A DNA stretch of 39,462 nt, taken from contig CAMFLX010000028.1 in assembly GCA_945957555.1 (NCBI GenBank), forward strand, positions 1 to 39,462, read 5' to 3'. Shown one piece after another: positions 16,125 to 24,386 of the stretch. A program made the translations under genes and the position numbers. The notes under the pieces were generated by a model. The model was not told the DNA's origin. It did no database searches and was given only the letters and a program-made list of their open reading frames with translations. The stretch is from an uncultured Cytophagales bacterium. Lineage in GTDB: Bacteria > Bacteroidota > Bacteroidia > Cytophagales > UBA9547. The stretch's first letter is position 1; every line of letters starts with the position of its first letter.

Positions 16125-16958
16125 TTAAAAATCAAAATATAAGCCTATATTGAATAATAATCTTTTGTATTTAGGATATGTAACCGATACAATAGATGTT
16201 TCATTAAGTACCGTAGTTCGGTCATAGGTCTTCCGTTCATTTAGTATGCCTTCTACTTCCAAATTTCTTGAAAACGAATACAATACCTGAATGTTAAAAC
16301 CAAAATGTTTTGAAATTTTAGAACTATAATTTATAAAAGGGTCAAGTGTCGCGAATCCTTTGTTTCTGAAAATCACCGTATCACTAAGAGTTGTTGCCGT
16401 CATATTGGCTCTTCCTGGATCATCCGAAAAAATTGTGGTATTTATAAATTCACCGTATTTAACATAATTACTACGTACGCCTAATGATACTGTCAGCCTT
16501 TTGCTACCAACATAAGAACAATAAGTTGTAATGTTTAGCTTTTCATACTTTGTGTTAAGGCTCGCCTTTCTCACAATTCTGATATCAAAAATAGGAATCG
16601 CAGTATTATCATCTTTATAATTCATTTTTGTGAAACCATACATACCATGTATATTCCAATGGAACGTCTTTTTTTTTATAGGCACATAACCAAGGCCAAG
16701 ATCCAGCGATGTACCCTTGCTACCAAACCATACGTTAGAAATTGCCCCTGTTACATATAGTTTTTTAAGAAACGAATATGAAGCATTAGCTTCAATTTTT
16801 CTAGTTCCAATATATGTAGTTCCGATAAGCATAGAAGAATCTTTAAATACAGGAACAGATACTTTTGTATTCATATAGCTACTACTATTACACGATGAGC
16901 ATATAAAAACAACACACAAAAAGTAAAACAGATAAACAATCAATGTTCTAGGATTCAT
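16125..16958 (-). CDS. Predicted outer-membrane-associated lipoprotein, unknown family
   Basis: A 277-aa protein with a lipoprotein-like N-terminus (MNPRTLIVYLFYFLCVVFIC, then SSCNSSS; probable acylated Cys at 23). The remainder has alternating hydrophobic/polar strands with aromatic residues and ends in LLFNIGLYFDF, a C-terminal pattern seen in outer-membrane beta barrels. I start at the ATG at 16958; the upstream in-frame start is a TTG. It is AT-rich and monocistronic. It could be a small beta-barrel or a periplasmic beta protein; no function can be assigned. It stands next to the Septu-like defence pair but on the opposite strand. Confidence 0.68.
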   Translation of the reverse strand: MNPRTLIVYLFYFLCVVFICSSCNSSSYMNTKVSVPVFKDSSMLIGTTYIGTRKIEANASYSFLKKLYVTGAISNVWFGSKGTSLDLGLGYVPIKKKTFHWNIHGMYGFTKMNYKDDNTAIPIFDIRIVRKASLNTKYEKLNITTYCSYVGSKRLTVSLGVRSNYVKYGEFINTTIFSDDPGRANMTATTLSDTVIFRNKGFATLDPFINYSSKISKHFGFNIQVLYSFSRNLEVEGILNERKTYDRTTVLNETSIVSVTYPKYKRLLFNIGLYFDF

Positions 16959-16988
16959 ATAAAATTTCAATTAGATTTTAAATCAATG

Positions 16989-16996
16989 CAAATTTA
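16989..16996 (-). promoter_or_regulatory. Possible -7 box for the lipoprotein gene
   Basis: The minus strand reads TAAATTTG (TAnnTTTG consensus) 31-38 nt upstream of the ATG. No -33 element at standard spacing. Confidence 0.35.
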
Positions 16997-17109
16997 TGAA
17001 AAATTCTCAATTTTAGACGTTCTCTGCTCACTTCAAATTCTATTTTACATCATTTAAAACCATGAACCGATGACTTACAAATTGGTCTTGGCCTGTACAA
17101 AACCCCCAT

Positions 17110-17140
17110 TTTGTCTTACGTAGTGGATTCCCTATATTTA
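17110..17140 (+). promoter_or_regulatory. Bacteroidota-type promoter of the Septu-like operon
   Basis: TTTG at 17110-17113, a 19-bp spacer, then TATATTTA at 17133-17140 (one mismatch to TAnnTTTG). This predicts transcription from about 17146 and a leader of about 15 nt before the ATG at 17161. Confidence 0.65.
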
Positions 17141-17160
17141 CCCTACTGATCATACGCAAT

Positions 17161-19080
17161 ATGGAACTACTCTACGTCTGGATAGACGAATACAAAAACA
17201 TCTCCAAACAAGGCATTAATTTTTCTCCTGAGTTTCACTTTACTTATGATCATGAAAAGGATGAACTTGACTTTGAGAAAATAGATGGATTACCTAAGGA
17301 CTTTTGGGGCGAGAATGTAATGAATCTTACCCTATTGTTGGGGAAAAATGGAGCAGGGAAAACATCGATACTTGAATATTTGTACAAGCCTTATTTAAAG
17401 CCCATTTTTATATTCAGAGAAAATCTTAACAGTGATAGCTTACTAATATACAAAAACGCTAATTACCTGAAATCAACAAAGATCAATGAAATAGGCACCA
17501 ATACAGGATTTAAAATTCATTATGATAGACCTAGCTCTTCTAAGTTTGAAGATTATTTCGATGGTATGTGTCGTGTCTATTATAATCCAATATTTCGCGG
17601 CGATGGTCGGAAAATTGACCAATATTTGCAACAATCTGCCAGTCGTAGTAATGGTATTGAATTACCTCATTTCGATATCTCACAAGATGTCTTACTTTAT
17701 AAAAGTATTTTGGACGATAAAAATCCTCCCATAAACGCAAATAATTTGTTCCATAAATATAACAAGAGTGAGACATGTGGACATTTGATGTTTCTGAGAT
17801 TGGATGAAAAATTCTTCAGTATGATTTTTCATAGTGGAACTCCTAGTATTGAAATTTCAAAAAGATATAAATATTTAAAGGTTTATCAATTAAATGCTGA
17901 TGTTGTGGAGACATTTGATAGACTATTAGCGAGAAAAAAAGCTATGGCTGAAGATAACCATAGTAATAAAACTTCAAAGAGCAAGAACACTTTGATAAAT
18001 CTGTTTTTTACCAATTGTATGATTGGACATATTATTGAACTCACTGATCTAATATCTACTGTAGATTTTCATCATGAAAAGGTAACTTATCTTGAGGAAT
18101 ATTGCTCTAATCCAGATTTTGAAGATATTAACAATTTCGATTTAGTGGCCTGTTATCATGGATTATTAAAATTATTCGATAAATATATTAACCATTTTAA
18201 TGACGAACGCTTAAGATCTCATTTCAATTCTGTTAAAGAAAAAATAGAAACAATAGATATACCATCTTACATCAAAAAAATTAGTTTAAAATATGTAGAT
18301 TATATCGAAACAGGAAATGGAGATGTAATCATTTATAGACCTAATAATTTTAAAGAATTTAAAGAATTCGAGCCTCTACAATGGTTTGACACATTGGATT
18401 ATTCTAGTAGCAATGTATCAATATTTGACTTTAGATGGACAGGATTGAGTAATGGTCAATTATTTCGGCTTACTTTATTTGGAAGGATATATAACAATAT
18501 TCGATATGCCCTATTAGCAGAAAGACATATTCACACAATTTTATTTTGTTTAGATGAAGGTGAAACCACCCTTCATCCCCATTGGCAAAAACAATATATC
18601 AAATGGATCACTGAATACATCCGTATGATGTTTCCTGAGAAAAAGATTCAGTTTATACTTGCCACCAACAACCCCATCATTGCTTCCGATGTACCCAGTA
18701 GTAATATTATAAAATTAAAACCCGATGAAAAAAGTAATGCAAGGGTTGTAGAAACAAATTCAAAAACTTTCGGGGCCAATATTTATGATTTATTAAAAGA
18801 TGACTTCTTTATAGAAGATGGCTTTATGGGCGAATTCGCAAAAACCAAAATTGACGAAACCATAAGTTGGCTAAATAATACCTCCAGAGATTTGTCCAAA
18901 TCCAATGATATCTTAAGGATTATAAACACTATTGGAGAACGCTTTATTTATCAAAAACTACTAGAAAAATACGAAGAAGTTACTGGTCAAAACGCTAGGC
19001 TATTAACTATTCAAAGAAAAATAAAAGAACTTCAAGAAGAAGAACTGAAATTAAAACTTCAAAAAAGAAATAATCTATGA
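17161..19080 (+). CDS. ptuA: Septu-like (PtuA-type) AAA/ABC-class ATPase
   Basis: A 639-aa ATPase of the OLD/ABC-like AAA class. Walker A is LLLGKNGAGKTSILEYL (near residue 61). Walker B is ILFCLDEGETTLHPHW (near 461-475), preceded by a signature-like RWTGLSNGQLFRLTLFG segment and followed by FILATNNPIIASDVPSSN. The stretch between the Walker motifs is long and not recognisable. The C-terminus is a charged coil (EELKLKLQKR). The downstream HNH nuclease gene overlaps by 4 nt (ATGA), the arrangement of Septu systems in which PtuA binds PtuB and nucleotide controls the nuclease. No reverse transcriptase is nearby, so this is not a retron. A related but unnamed ATPase-HNH pair is possible. Confidence 0.8.
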   Translation: MELLYVWIDEYKNISKQGINFSPEFHFTYDHEKDELDFEKIDGLPKDFWGENVMNLTLLLGKNGAGKTSILEYLYKPYLKPIFIFRENLNSDSLLIYKNANYLKSTKINEIGTNTGFKIHYDRPSSSKFEDYFDGMCRVYYNPIFRGDGRKIDQYLQQSASRSNGIELPHFDISQDVLLYKSILDDKNPPINANNLFHKYNKSETCGHLMFLRLDEKFFSMIFHSGTPSIEISKRYKYLKVYQLNADVVETFDRLLARKKAMAEDNHSNKTSKSKNTLINLFFTNCMIGHIIELTDLISTVDFHHEKVTYLEEYCSNPDFEDINNFDLVACYHGLLKLFDKYINHFNDERLRSHFNSVKEKIETIDIPSYIKKISLKYVDYIETGNGDVIIYRPNNFKEFKEFEPLQWFDTLDYSSSNVSIFDFRWTGLSNGQLFRLTLFGRIYNNIRYALLAERHIHTILFCLDEGETTLHPHWQKQYIKWITEYIRMMFPEKKIQFILATNNPIIASDVPSSNIIKLKPDEKSNARVVETNSKTFGANIYDLLKDDFFIEDGFMGEFAKTKIDETISWLNNTSRDLSKSNDILRIINTIGERFIYQKLLEKYEEVTGQNARLLTIQRKIKELQEEELKLKLQKRNNL

Positions 19081-19979
19081 TTTATTTGCCACATCCCTCC
19101 ATTGAAACTCTAGATGAGTTCCAAAAGATTATTTTACCCAAGGTAAAGTCACGTTTAGAGAAAGCAAAACGACATAATAGGCATCTAAAAGATTATTTTG
19201 AAGATGAAAAAATTAAAGAAATATTATTAAGTAAACCAAGGGAGCTAGAAAAACTTAGTGTAACCATATATGATTTATTTAGAAGTAAAACAAGTTTAAA
19301 ATCTTTAGGAGAGATTTTTGATTATAAATCAATTATTTCGGAAAGCCAATCCACATCTTATAAAATAGCAAGTTTAATGAATAGAAATACTTGTACTTAT
19401 TGCAATAGGAATTACACCTTGACAGTAATAAAAAATAGACACAAAAAGAAACACAATAATTCTGACAGAATTGCGAGACCACAATTTGATCACTGGTTCC
19501 CTCAAAGCAAATATCCAATTTTAGCACTCTCATACTTTAACTTAATACCAAGTTGTTCCATGTGTAATACCACCTTAAAAGGTACTATAGAATTTAACAC
19601 AAAAGACTATGTTCACCCCTATATTGATGAAAAAGAAACTTACAGTTTTGATTTTTTTTATGATAGTACGAATGAATTAAAAGTAACAGTAGAAGTGGTA
19701 AAAGATTCCAAAATGGATAAAACTTTAAAGGTTTTTGAAATAGAAGAAATCTATAATGCTCATAGTAATTTGGAATTAAAAGATTTAATCGACTTACGTC
19801 AAAAATATTCAACAAACTACATAGAATCCATTACAGATATCTTTAAGAACGAACATATTGGAAAAGATGACATTTTAAGAATGGTTTTTGGAATAGAATC
19901 AAATATTGATAATTATCACAAAAGAACTATGAATAAGTTCAAAATTGACATTTTGAAAGTATTGGGGGTTGAAATATAA
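19077..19979 (+). CDS. ptuB: Septu-like (PtuB-type) HNH endonuclease
   Basis: A 300-aa HNH nuclease. The zinc-binding CxxC pairs are C106/C109 (CTYCNRNYT) and C159/C162 (CSMCN). Between them lies the beta-beta-alpha core with H139 in PQFDHWFPQSKYP and N154 in SYFNLIPSC. Catalytic and metal-binding residues are thus present. The N-terminal 100 residues are helical and the C-terminal part charged, possibly for ATPase binding. The gene starts inside the ATPase stop codon, which implies coupled translation. Expected role: nuclease effector against phage DNA, by analogy with Septu. GC is visibly lower than in neighbouring housekeeping genes, which fits horizontal transfer. Inference: antiphage function; the nuclease fold itself is clear. 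Confidence 0.82.
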   Translation: MIYLPHPSIETLDEFQKIILPKVKSRLEKAKRHNRHLKDYFEDEKIKEILLSKPRELEKLSVTIYDLFRSKTSLKSLGEIFDYKSIISESQSTSYKIASLMNRNTCTYCNRNYTLTVIKNRHKKKHNNSDRIARPQFDHWFPQSKYPILALSYFNLIPSCSMCNTTLKGTIEFNTKDYVHPYIDEKETYSFDFFYDSTNELKVTVEVVKDSKMDKTLKVFEIEEIYNAHSNLELKDLIDLRQKYSTNYIESITDIFKNEHIGKDDILRMVFGIESNIDNYHKRTMNKFKIDILKVLGVEI

Positions 19980-20023
19980 ACCATTTGATCACAACTCACC
20001 CACGATCTACTTTCGGGGCTCAA

Positions 20024-20480
20024 AATTGTAAGTGAATTTGATTGAGACTAGTCACCCGTAACTTTACAAACGACTACTCTCGTTTGGGACTAGTCACCCG
20101 TAACTTTACAAACGACCACTCTCGTTTGAGACTAGTCATACGTAACTTTACAACCCACTACTCTCGTTTGGGACTAGTCTCCTGCAACTTTACAAACGAC
20201 CACTCTCGTTTCGGACTAGTCATCCGCAACTTTATAACCTACCACTCTCATTTGAGACTAGTCATCCGCAACTTTACAACCTACTACTCTCGTTTCGGAC
20301 TAGTCATCCGCAACTTTACAACCTACTACTCTCGTTTGGGACTAGTCACCCGTAACTTTACAACCTACTACTCTCGTTTTGGACTAGTCACCTGCAACTT
20401 TACAAACGACTACTCTCATTTCGGACTAGTCATCCGCAACTTTACAAACGACTACTCTCATTTGGGACTAGTCGCTGGAC
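20024..20480. repeat. 42-bp tandem repeat array with 19-bp leader
   Basis: After the leader AATTGTAAGTGAATTTGAT (20024-20042) come ten full 42-bp units and a diverged eleventh. Each unit carries the 8-bp palindrome GACTAGTC or a near variant, then a CGTAACTTTACAA/CGCAACTTTACAA block and ACTCTCGTTT/ACTCTCATTT. In several units CAAACGA and TCGTTTG form a 7-bp stem. Units differ by scattered substitutions only, with no unique spacers. This fills the 554-bp gap between the Septu-like pair and the T9SS cargo gene. Confidence 0.92.
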
Positions 20481-20533
20481 ACTTGTCTGATGACCCTTTA
20501 AATTTTGTTGACCTTCAGCCCTTGCTTTTGGGT

Positions 20534-21520
20534 TTACAGTCCCGACTTTACAACTTTATGGTAAGTTTGATCCACAATCACAAAATAAACACCAGGTTTT
20601 AACTGTCCAAAATCAATCACGGATTGATCCTCTTCGTACACAGCGACCAGATCTAAAATAGGCATACCTAAATAATCGACAACCTTTATGGGGCCAATAT
20701 GTCGTACATACACATACCTTTGGGTAGGGTTAGGATATACCTCGGAAACATCACTATTCCTAACTGACTTGATACCAGTACTGTAACTGTTGTACTGATC
20801 GCTAGCCACTACTCTGTAATAATTGACCCCTGAGCCTACACTTACATCTTTAACCTCATAAGACTGTGCTATATTAATATCTAAAGGCACAACAACATGG
20901 GAAATCACCTCCCAAGTAATCGCATCGTGAGATCTCTGCACTTCATACTTCGCATTTGGGGTACTGGATGATGCTGTCCATTGTATACAAATATCCCGGT
21001 CGCACTGGCTTAGGTCAAATCCCCAAAAAGTGATCGGTAGTAGTAGTTGAATCGACAGGTCGTCAAACAGCACGCCACAAGTACTCTGCTCCGAAAACAG
21101 AGCTGTAATATTGAGTTGATGGGTGGCTCTTGTGGCTTTGAACTCAAAACTTGAGGTGGTAAGGTTAAAGGTAGGGTTTGTCTTGCTCAAATTTTGATTC
21201 AAAGCTCCCCCATCGATAGAAAAATTGATATTGGCTGGGTTAGGTGAGCAGTCGCTGCTACGTCGTGAGGACTTGAAAGACAGTCGATAGGTATTACCAA
21301 TAGTAAAACCCGAGATGGTCTGACACAGGGATACCTCCGAATCTACCTCACCAACTATGTTGGTAGAAGAGCTGCCGCCGTAGGCAATATCTGTATGCTC
21401 TGTTTCATGTAGACAATCTGTCCATCCTGTTTCACCCGCACTAAAATCCCCGTTGGTAATTACCTGAGCCTGAGTAGTATATAAACACCCATAGGTTATT
21501 ACTAAAAACCTAAAAAACAT
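20534..21520 (-). CDS. Secreted protein with type A T9SS sorting domain
   Basis: A 328-aa exported protein. A signal peptide (residues 1 to about 18, ending TTQAQ) is followed by a jelly-roll-like carbohydrate-binding-type domain (VITNGDFSAGETGWTDC at the start, VLFDDLSIQLL at the end; about 20-160). A fibronectin-like region comes next (about 165-255, with YEVQRSHDAITWEVIS). The C-terminal T9SS type A sorting domain (from EVYPNPTQRYVYV to the end) has IDFGQLKPGVYFVIV and a terminal KVVKSG. It should pass the inner membrane by Sec and the outer membrane by T9SS, then be anchored or released after tail cleavage. No enzymatic motif is seen. The 42-bp array begins about 55 bp beyond its stop. 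Confidence 0.85.
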   Translation of the reverse strand: MFFRFLVITYGCLYTTQAQVITNGDFSAGETGWTDCLHETEHTDIAYGGSSSTNIVGEVDSEVSLCQTISGFTIGNTYRLSFKSSRRSSDCSPNPANINFSIDGGALNQNLSKTNPTFNLTTSSFEFKATRATHQLNITALFSEQSTCGVLFDDLSIQLLLPITFWGFDLSQCDRDICIQWTASSSTPNAKYEVQRSHDAITWEVISHVVVPLDINIAQSYEVKDVSVGSGVNYYRVVASDQYNSYSTGIKSVRNSDVSEVYPNPTQRYVYVRHIGPIKVVDYLGMPILDLVAVYEEDQSVIDFGQLKPGVYFVIVDQTYHKVVKSGL

Positions 21521-21733
21521 AATGTTGTTAGCTATTGTCTTGATTTTTTAAAAATACTTTCCACAAATCAAAAAGTAACGATCCCTACATAAACTATGGA
21601 AGTCGTACAGCACAATCGCATTTGAATGCAAGCCACAAACACATCAAAACAGGTGCTTTATTATGAAACTATTCTATGATCTCATGTACAACTGTTAAAA
21701 CGATGAGAATTTTTTTTTTTAGCGGGCAACCTT

Positions 21734-21741
21734 TACCTTTG
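21734..21741 (+). promoter_or_regulatory. -7 box of the pirin-like/dioxygenase operon
   Basis: TACCTTTG matches TAnnTTTG exactly. The preceding 12-base T tract (about 21709-21720) occupies the -33 position. The predicted leader is near 38 nt and contains a GGGAGG at 21773-21778. Confidence 0.55.
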
Positions 21742-21772
21742 AGTTCTAGACTTTCTTATTGTACAGAGTAAC

Positions 21773-21778
21773 GGGAGG
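21773..21778 (+). promoter_or_regulatory. Shine-Dalgarno sequence GGGAGG
   Basis: GGGAGG lies 5 nt before the ATG at 21784. Strong Shine-Dalgarno sequences are rare in this window, and this one fixes the start of the pirin-like gene. Confidence 0.6.
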
Positions 21779-21783
21779 ATTTT

Positions 21784-22470
21784 ATGTTGGGGGACTGCAA
21801 GTCAAAGATATTTAAAGCAAGTCAACGGGGTCTAAGCTCCTCGCAAGATTTCCAAAAACAATTTACGTTCAATTATGGCACATACTGGAATATCGACAAA
21901 AAGCCCGTAAACCCCCTGCTATATTTAAATGATGAATCACTCATACAAACCTACTCAGAAACATATTTAGCACAAGAGGATCATTCTGCTCTTGTTATAC
22001 CAATTACAGGTTCAGTTTCATGCGTTACTCAGTCCAAACCAGAGCCTACTTTGGTTCAAGCAGAGCAGATTCAGCTTTTGCGACTACAAAAAGGTGAAAA
22101 ATACGTACTGAGCAACCCTCTAGACTCACATACTATAAATTTCTTGCATGTCGGATTCCGCACAGCGAACACAGAGACCAAGACTTTAGATATCAACTTA
22201 CTAAAGCTAAATGCACTTGCGAGCATAGCACTTCCTGATATTGGCATAAAGGCATGTATTGGAGTATATGAAGGCCGAGCGGAGGGCACCTACACTGTAG
22301 CGCCCAACAATGGCGTGTTTTGCTATGTGGTCAATGGTGCCTTTGAAATGCAAAACAGGCTTATCGAGCATCGTGATGGGCTTTGGCTCTGGAATATTGT
22401 AAACTTGGAGTTTGAGGCCTTGGCCCAGCATTCAACCTTATTGCTTTTAGAATTACCAAATAATCAATAA
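21784..22470 (+). CDS. Pirin-like cupin protein
   Basis: A 228-aa predicted cytoplasmic protein resembling the Bacteroidota pirin-like/YhhW bicupins. The N-terminal part has KIFKASQRG and FTFNYGTYWN, then HSALVIPITGSVSC and a LRLQKGEKYVLSNP strand pair typical of these cupins. The usual pirin metal residues (His, His, Glu, His in the N-terminal cupin) are not evident, so quercetinase activity is doubtful. Such proteins often stand beside oxygenases. It is followed 17 nt later by the intradiol dioxygenase gene, so the two form an operon from the promoter at 21734. Confidence 0.68.
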   Translation: MLGDCKSKIFKASQRGLSSSQDFQKQFTFNYGTYWNIDKKPVNPLLYLNDESLIQTYSETYLAQEDHSALVIPITGSVSCVTQSKPEPTLVQAEQIQLLRLQKGEKYVLSNPLDSHTINFLHVGFRTANTETKTLDINLLKLNALASIALPDIGIKACIGVYEGRAEGTYTVAPNNGVFCYVVNGAFEMQNRLIEHRDGLWLWNIVNLEFEALAQHSTLLLLELPNNQ

Positions 22471-22487
22471 ACTCAAACAGTCAGAAA

Positions 22488-23495
22488 ATGAAAAGAAGTG
22501 ACTTTTTAAAAAACGGAGTAGGCTTTCTAGGTATGGCCCTTATAGCTCCATCAATTGTAAAAGCTGATATCACCAAAACTGATGCATGCTCTGTGGATAG
22601 TAGCGAAACAGAAGGGCCCTTTCCTACCAAAGCGCCTTCAGATCTATTGCGTAGCAATATTGTTGGCGACAGAACGGGCATAGCCTTCACAATTAATATT
22701 ACCATTAAAAACACTAACAATGACTGCGGTCCATTGCAAGGTGCCATAGTGGATATTTGGCACTGCGACAAAGACGGTTACTATTCCGAATATGGAGGCA
22801 CTTCTATGCAAACGGTGGATTATACAAGTAACCACTTTCTGAGAGGAAGACAAGTTACCGACGCAAATGGATTGGTCACCTTCACTTCAATATTTCCAGG
22901 ATGGTACATGAGCAGAGCCACACACATACATGTCCATATTTACAACTCCAGCGGTACTTCGCTATTGGTTACGCAGATCGCGTTTCCTGAAGGCAGCAAT
23001 AGTGCCGTAGTTACCGTGAACAGTGCTACTGCATACGGATACACAAAGGGCATGAATGGATACACTTACAATGCCAGCGACAACGTATTTGCAGACAGCG
23101 CTGCTAATGAAATGTCTACCGTGACTGGCTCGGTTGCCGAGGGTTATGTACTTGCTAGCGATATATATGTAGCTGGCCCTACCGGAGTATCTAGCCTAAG
23201 CGATGAAAACGCCGAAAGCCAATTTACCATAGGACAAAACTATCCCAACCCGTTTGTGGACGAAACCACTTTGCCAATATTACTCAATCAAAGCTCTGAT
23301 GTGAGTATAGAGGTATACAACATGATGGGTAGAAAGATAGGACAAGAACAATACAATGGATTAAGTGCTGGAGAGCAGGTGCTTCCATTGAACGCCGAAA
23401 AACTTGGACTTACCAAAGGTAACTACATCTGTAATGTGCAGATAAGCAATAACAGCGGTACTTACAAGCAAGCAAGAGTAATTACCAAAAAGTAA
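22488..23495 (+). CDS. Exported intradiol ring-cleavage dioxygenase with T9SS tail
   Basis: A 335-aa protein. The N-terminus MKRSDFLKNGVGFLGMALIA is a signal sequence with a weak Tat-like KRxDFLK pattern. The intradiol dioxygenase domain spans about 40-215. The four Fe(III) ligands are identifiable: Y99 in DGYYSEYG, Y140 in PGWYMSR, and H146 and H148 in ATHIHVH. DIWHCDKDG and the opening TEGPF are also family features. The C-terminal 85 residues form a type A T9SS sorting domain beginning NYPNPFVDE and ending ARVITKK. The enzyme should cleave catechol-type rings at the cell surface or outside. Intradiol enzymes of aromatic catabolism are normally cytoplasmic, so the surface location points to extracellular plant- or algal-phenolic breakdown or detoxification, which is inference. 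Confidence 0.88.
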   Translation: MKRSDFLKNGVGFLGMALIAPSIVKADITKTDACSVDSSETEGPFPTKAPSDLLRSNIVGDRTGIAFTINITIKNTNNDCGPLQGAIVDIWHCDKDGYYSEYGGTSMQTVDYTSNHFLRGRQVTDANGLVTFTSIFPGWYMSRATHIHVHIYNSSGTSLLVTQIAFPEGSNSAVVTVNSATAYGYTKGMNGYTYNASDNVFADSAANEMSTVTGSVAEGYVLASDIYVAGPTGVSSLSDENAESQFTIGQNYPNPFVDETTLPILLNQSSDVSIEVYNMMGRKIGQEQYNGLSAGEQVLPLNAEKLGLTKGNYICNVQISNNSGTYKQARVITKK

Positions 23496-23502
23496 CACCT
23501 AG

Positions 23503-23536
23503 GAGACCATCCTTGTGGATTTGCAAGGATGGTCTC
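23503..23536 (+). terminator. 13-bp perfect hairpin after the dioxygenase gene
   Basis: GAGACCATCCTTG and CAAGGATGGTCTC pair perfectly around an 8-nt loop, 8 nt after the stop codon. The following sequence is only mildly T-rich (TTCGTAATTGTT), so it may be an mRNA-stabilising hairpin as well as a terminator. Confidence 0.65.
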
Positions 23537-23598
23537 TTCGTAATTGTTGGCCTAATCAAATGTTGTGCAGTCACACACCGATAGTTTCTAGAGCAGGT

Positions 23599-23765
23599 AA
23601 TTGTAAGTGAATTTGATGGAGCGGAATCATTCAAAAATTTACAAACAAAACTCTCATTTGGGACTAGTAGCTCGACACTTGAAATATGACTACTCTCATT
23701 TCAGACTAGTCGCCCGACACGTGGATGATGACCACTCCGACTTACGACTGGTCACGAGCTATTCA
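23599..23765. repeat. Second, decayed copy of the 42-bp repeat array
   Basis: It starts with the same leader AATTGTAAGTGAATTTGAT (23599-23617) as the array at 20024. About three diverged 42-bp units follow, two of them with GACTAGT and the ACTCTCATTT block, and a partial fourth with GACTGGTCAC. The variant GACACTTG/ATGAC seen here also occurs in the last unit of the first array, so the two arrays are homologous. Together with the hairpin it fills the 23496-23789 gap. Confidence 0.82.
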
Positions 23766-23789
23766 CAATTCAAACCCAGCATTTATAAC

Positions 23790-24338
23790 TCACAATTCCT
23801 TTCTAGCCTTGAAATATTCTATTGCCGAGGCAATGTTTCTGTATGACTTATTCAAGCTTGAAAGCGGACATCTGATTACCCCCTCGGTATGTTCAATTAG
23901 CAAATATCGTTTTGTTTCTTTGCCCGTATTTACTTCATGTATGTAGGTATTCACTATGCTATTCCAATACAAAGCTGATTTGTTGATCCCAATGCCTTGT
24001 TTATTGATTTGAATGAGTGTTACCTCTGGTTTATAGTTATATTGAAAATAGGCCATAGGAATGAGTGCAATACAAACGACTATACTCATGATCAAAGCAT
24101 TTTGATCTAGTAAGCCTATTAACAGAAAAAGTAATGCCAAAAGCACCATACCAACGGCAAGAATCTTAGGGATAATAGACGCAGTAGCTTCAAAATCCCC
24201 TTCTGGATAAATCTTCACACTGAGCTCTTGGGTGGTACTGATACATGTAAAGCTTTTAAAGAGTGAATGATGACCTTCTCTAGCTACTTTTTCCTGATAC
24301 TGTTTATACTCTCGTATTAACTTTTCATCTGCGGTCAT
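23790..24338 (-). CDS. Small membrane protein with PH-like C-terminal region
   Basis: A 182-aa protein starting MTADEKLIREYKQYQ. It has a soluble N-terminal 50 residues, two adjacent membrane segments (about 57-80 and 84-103) and a C-terminal beta region (110-182) with ITLIQ-like strands, a Trp-containing YWNSIVNTYIHE segment and LLIEHTEGVIRCPLSSLN. This layout, a two-TM hairpin followed by a small beta domain, resembles bacterial PH-like membrane proteins, but the match is not certain. I use the ATG at 24338; the longer frame starts with TTG. No operon partners. Confidence 0.65.
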   Translation of the reverse strand: MTADEKLIREYKQYQEKVAREGHHSLFKSFTCISTTQELSVKIYPEGDFEATASIIPKILAVGMVLLALLFLLIGLLDQNALIMSIVVCIALIPMAYFQYNYKPEVTLIQINKQGIGINKSALYWNSIVNTYIHEVNTGKETKRYLLIEHTEGVIRCPLSSLNKSYRNIASAIEYFKARKEL

Positions 24339-24386
24339 AGGCAATTTATTTAAGTCTCCTATAAATACAAATATAAGGAATCACAG

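Noticed and set aside
20024-20480. CRISPR array
   Set aside because: The whole 42-bp unit repeats with scattered substitutions; there are no unique spacers and no cas genes.
17161-20480. Retron with Septu effectors
   Set aside because: No reverse transcriptase gene and no msr/msd-like structure next to the ATPase-HNH pair.
20042-20602. Plus-strand 186-aa open frame with LVTRNFTNDYSRLG-type 14-residue repeats
   Set aside because: It is the translation of the 42-bp array; 42 is a multiple of three, so the frame stays open by chance. It runs on into the antisense of the T9SS cargo gene and has no promoter or start context.
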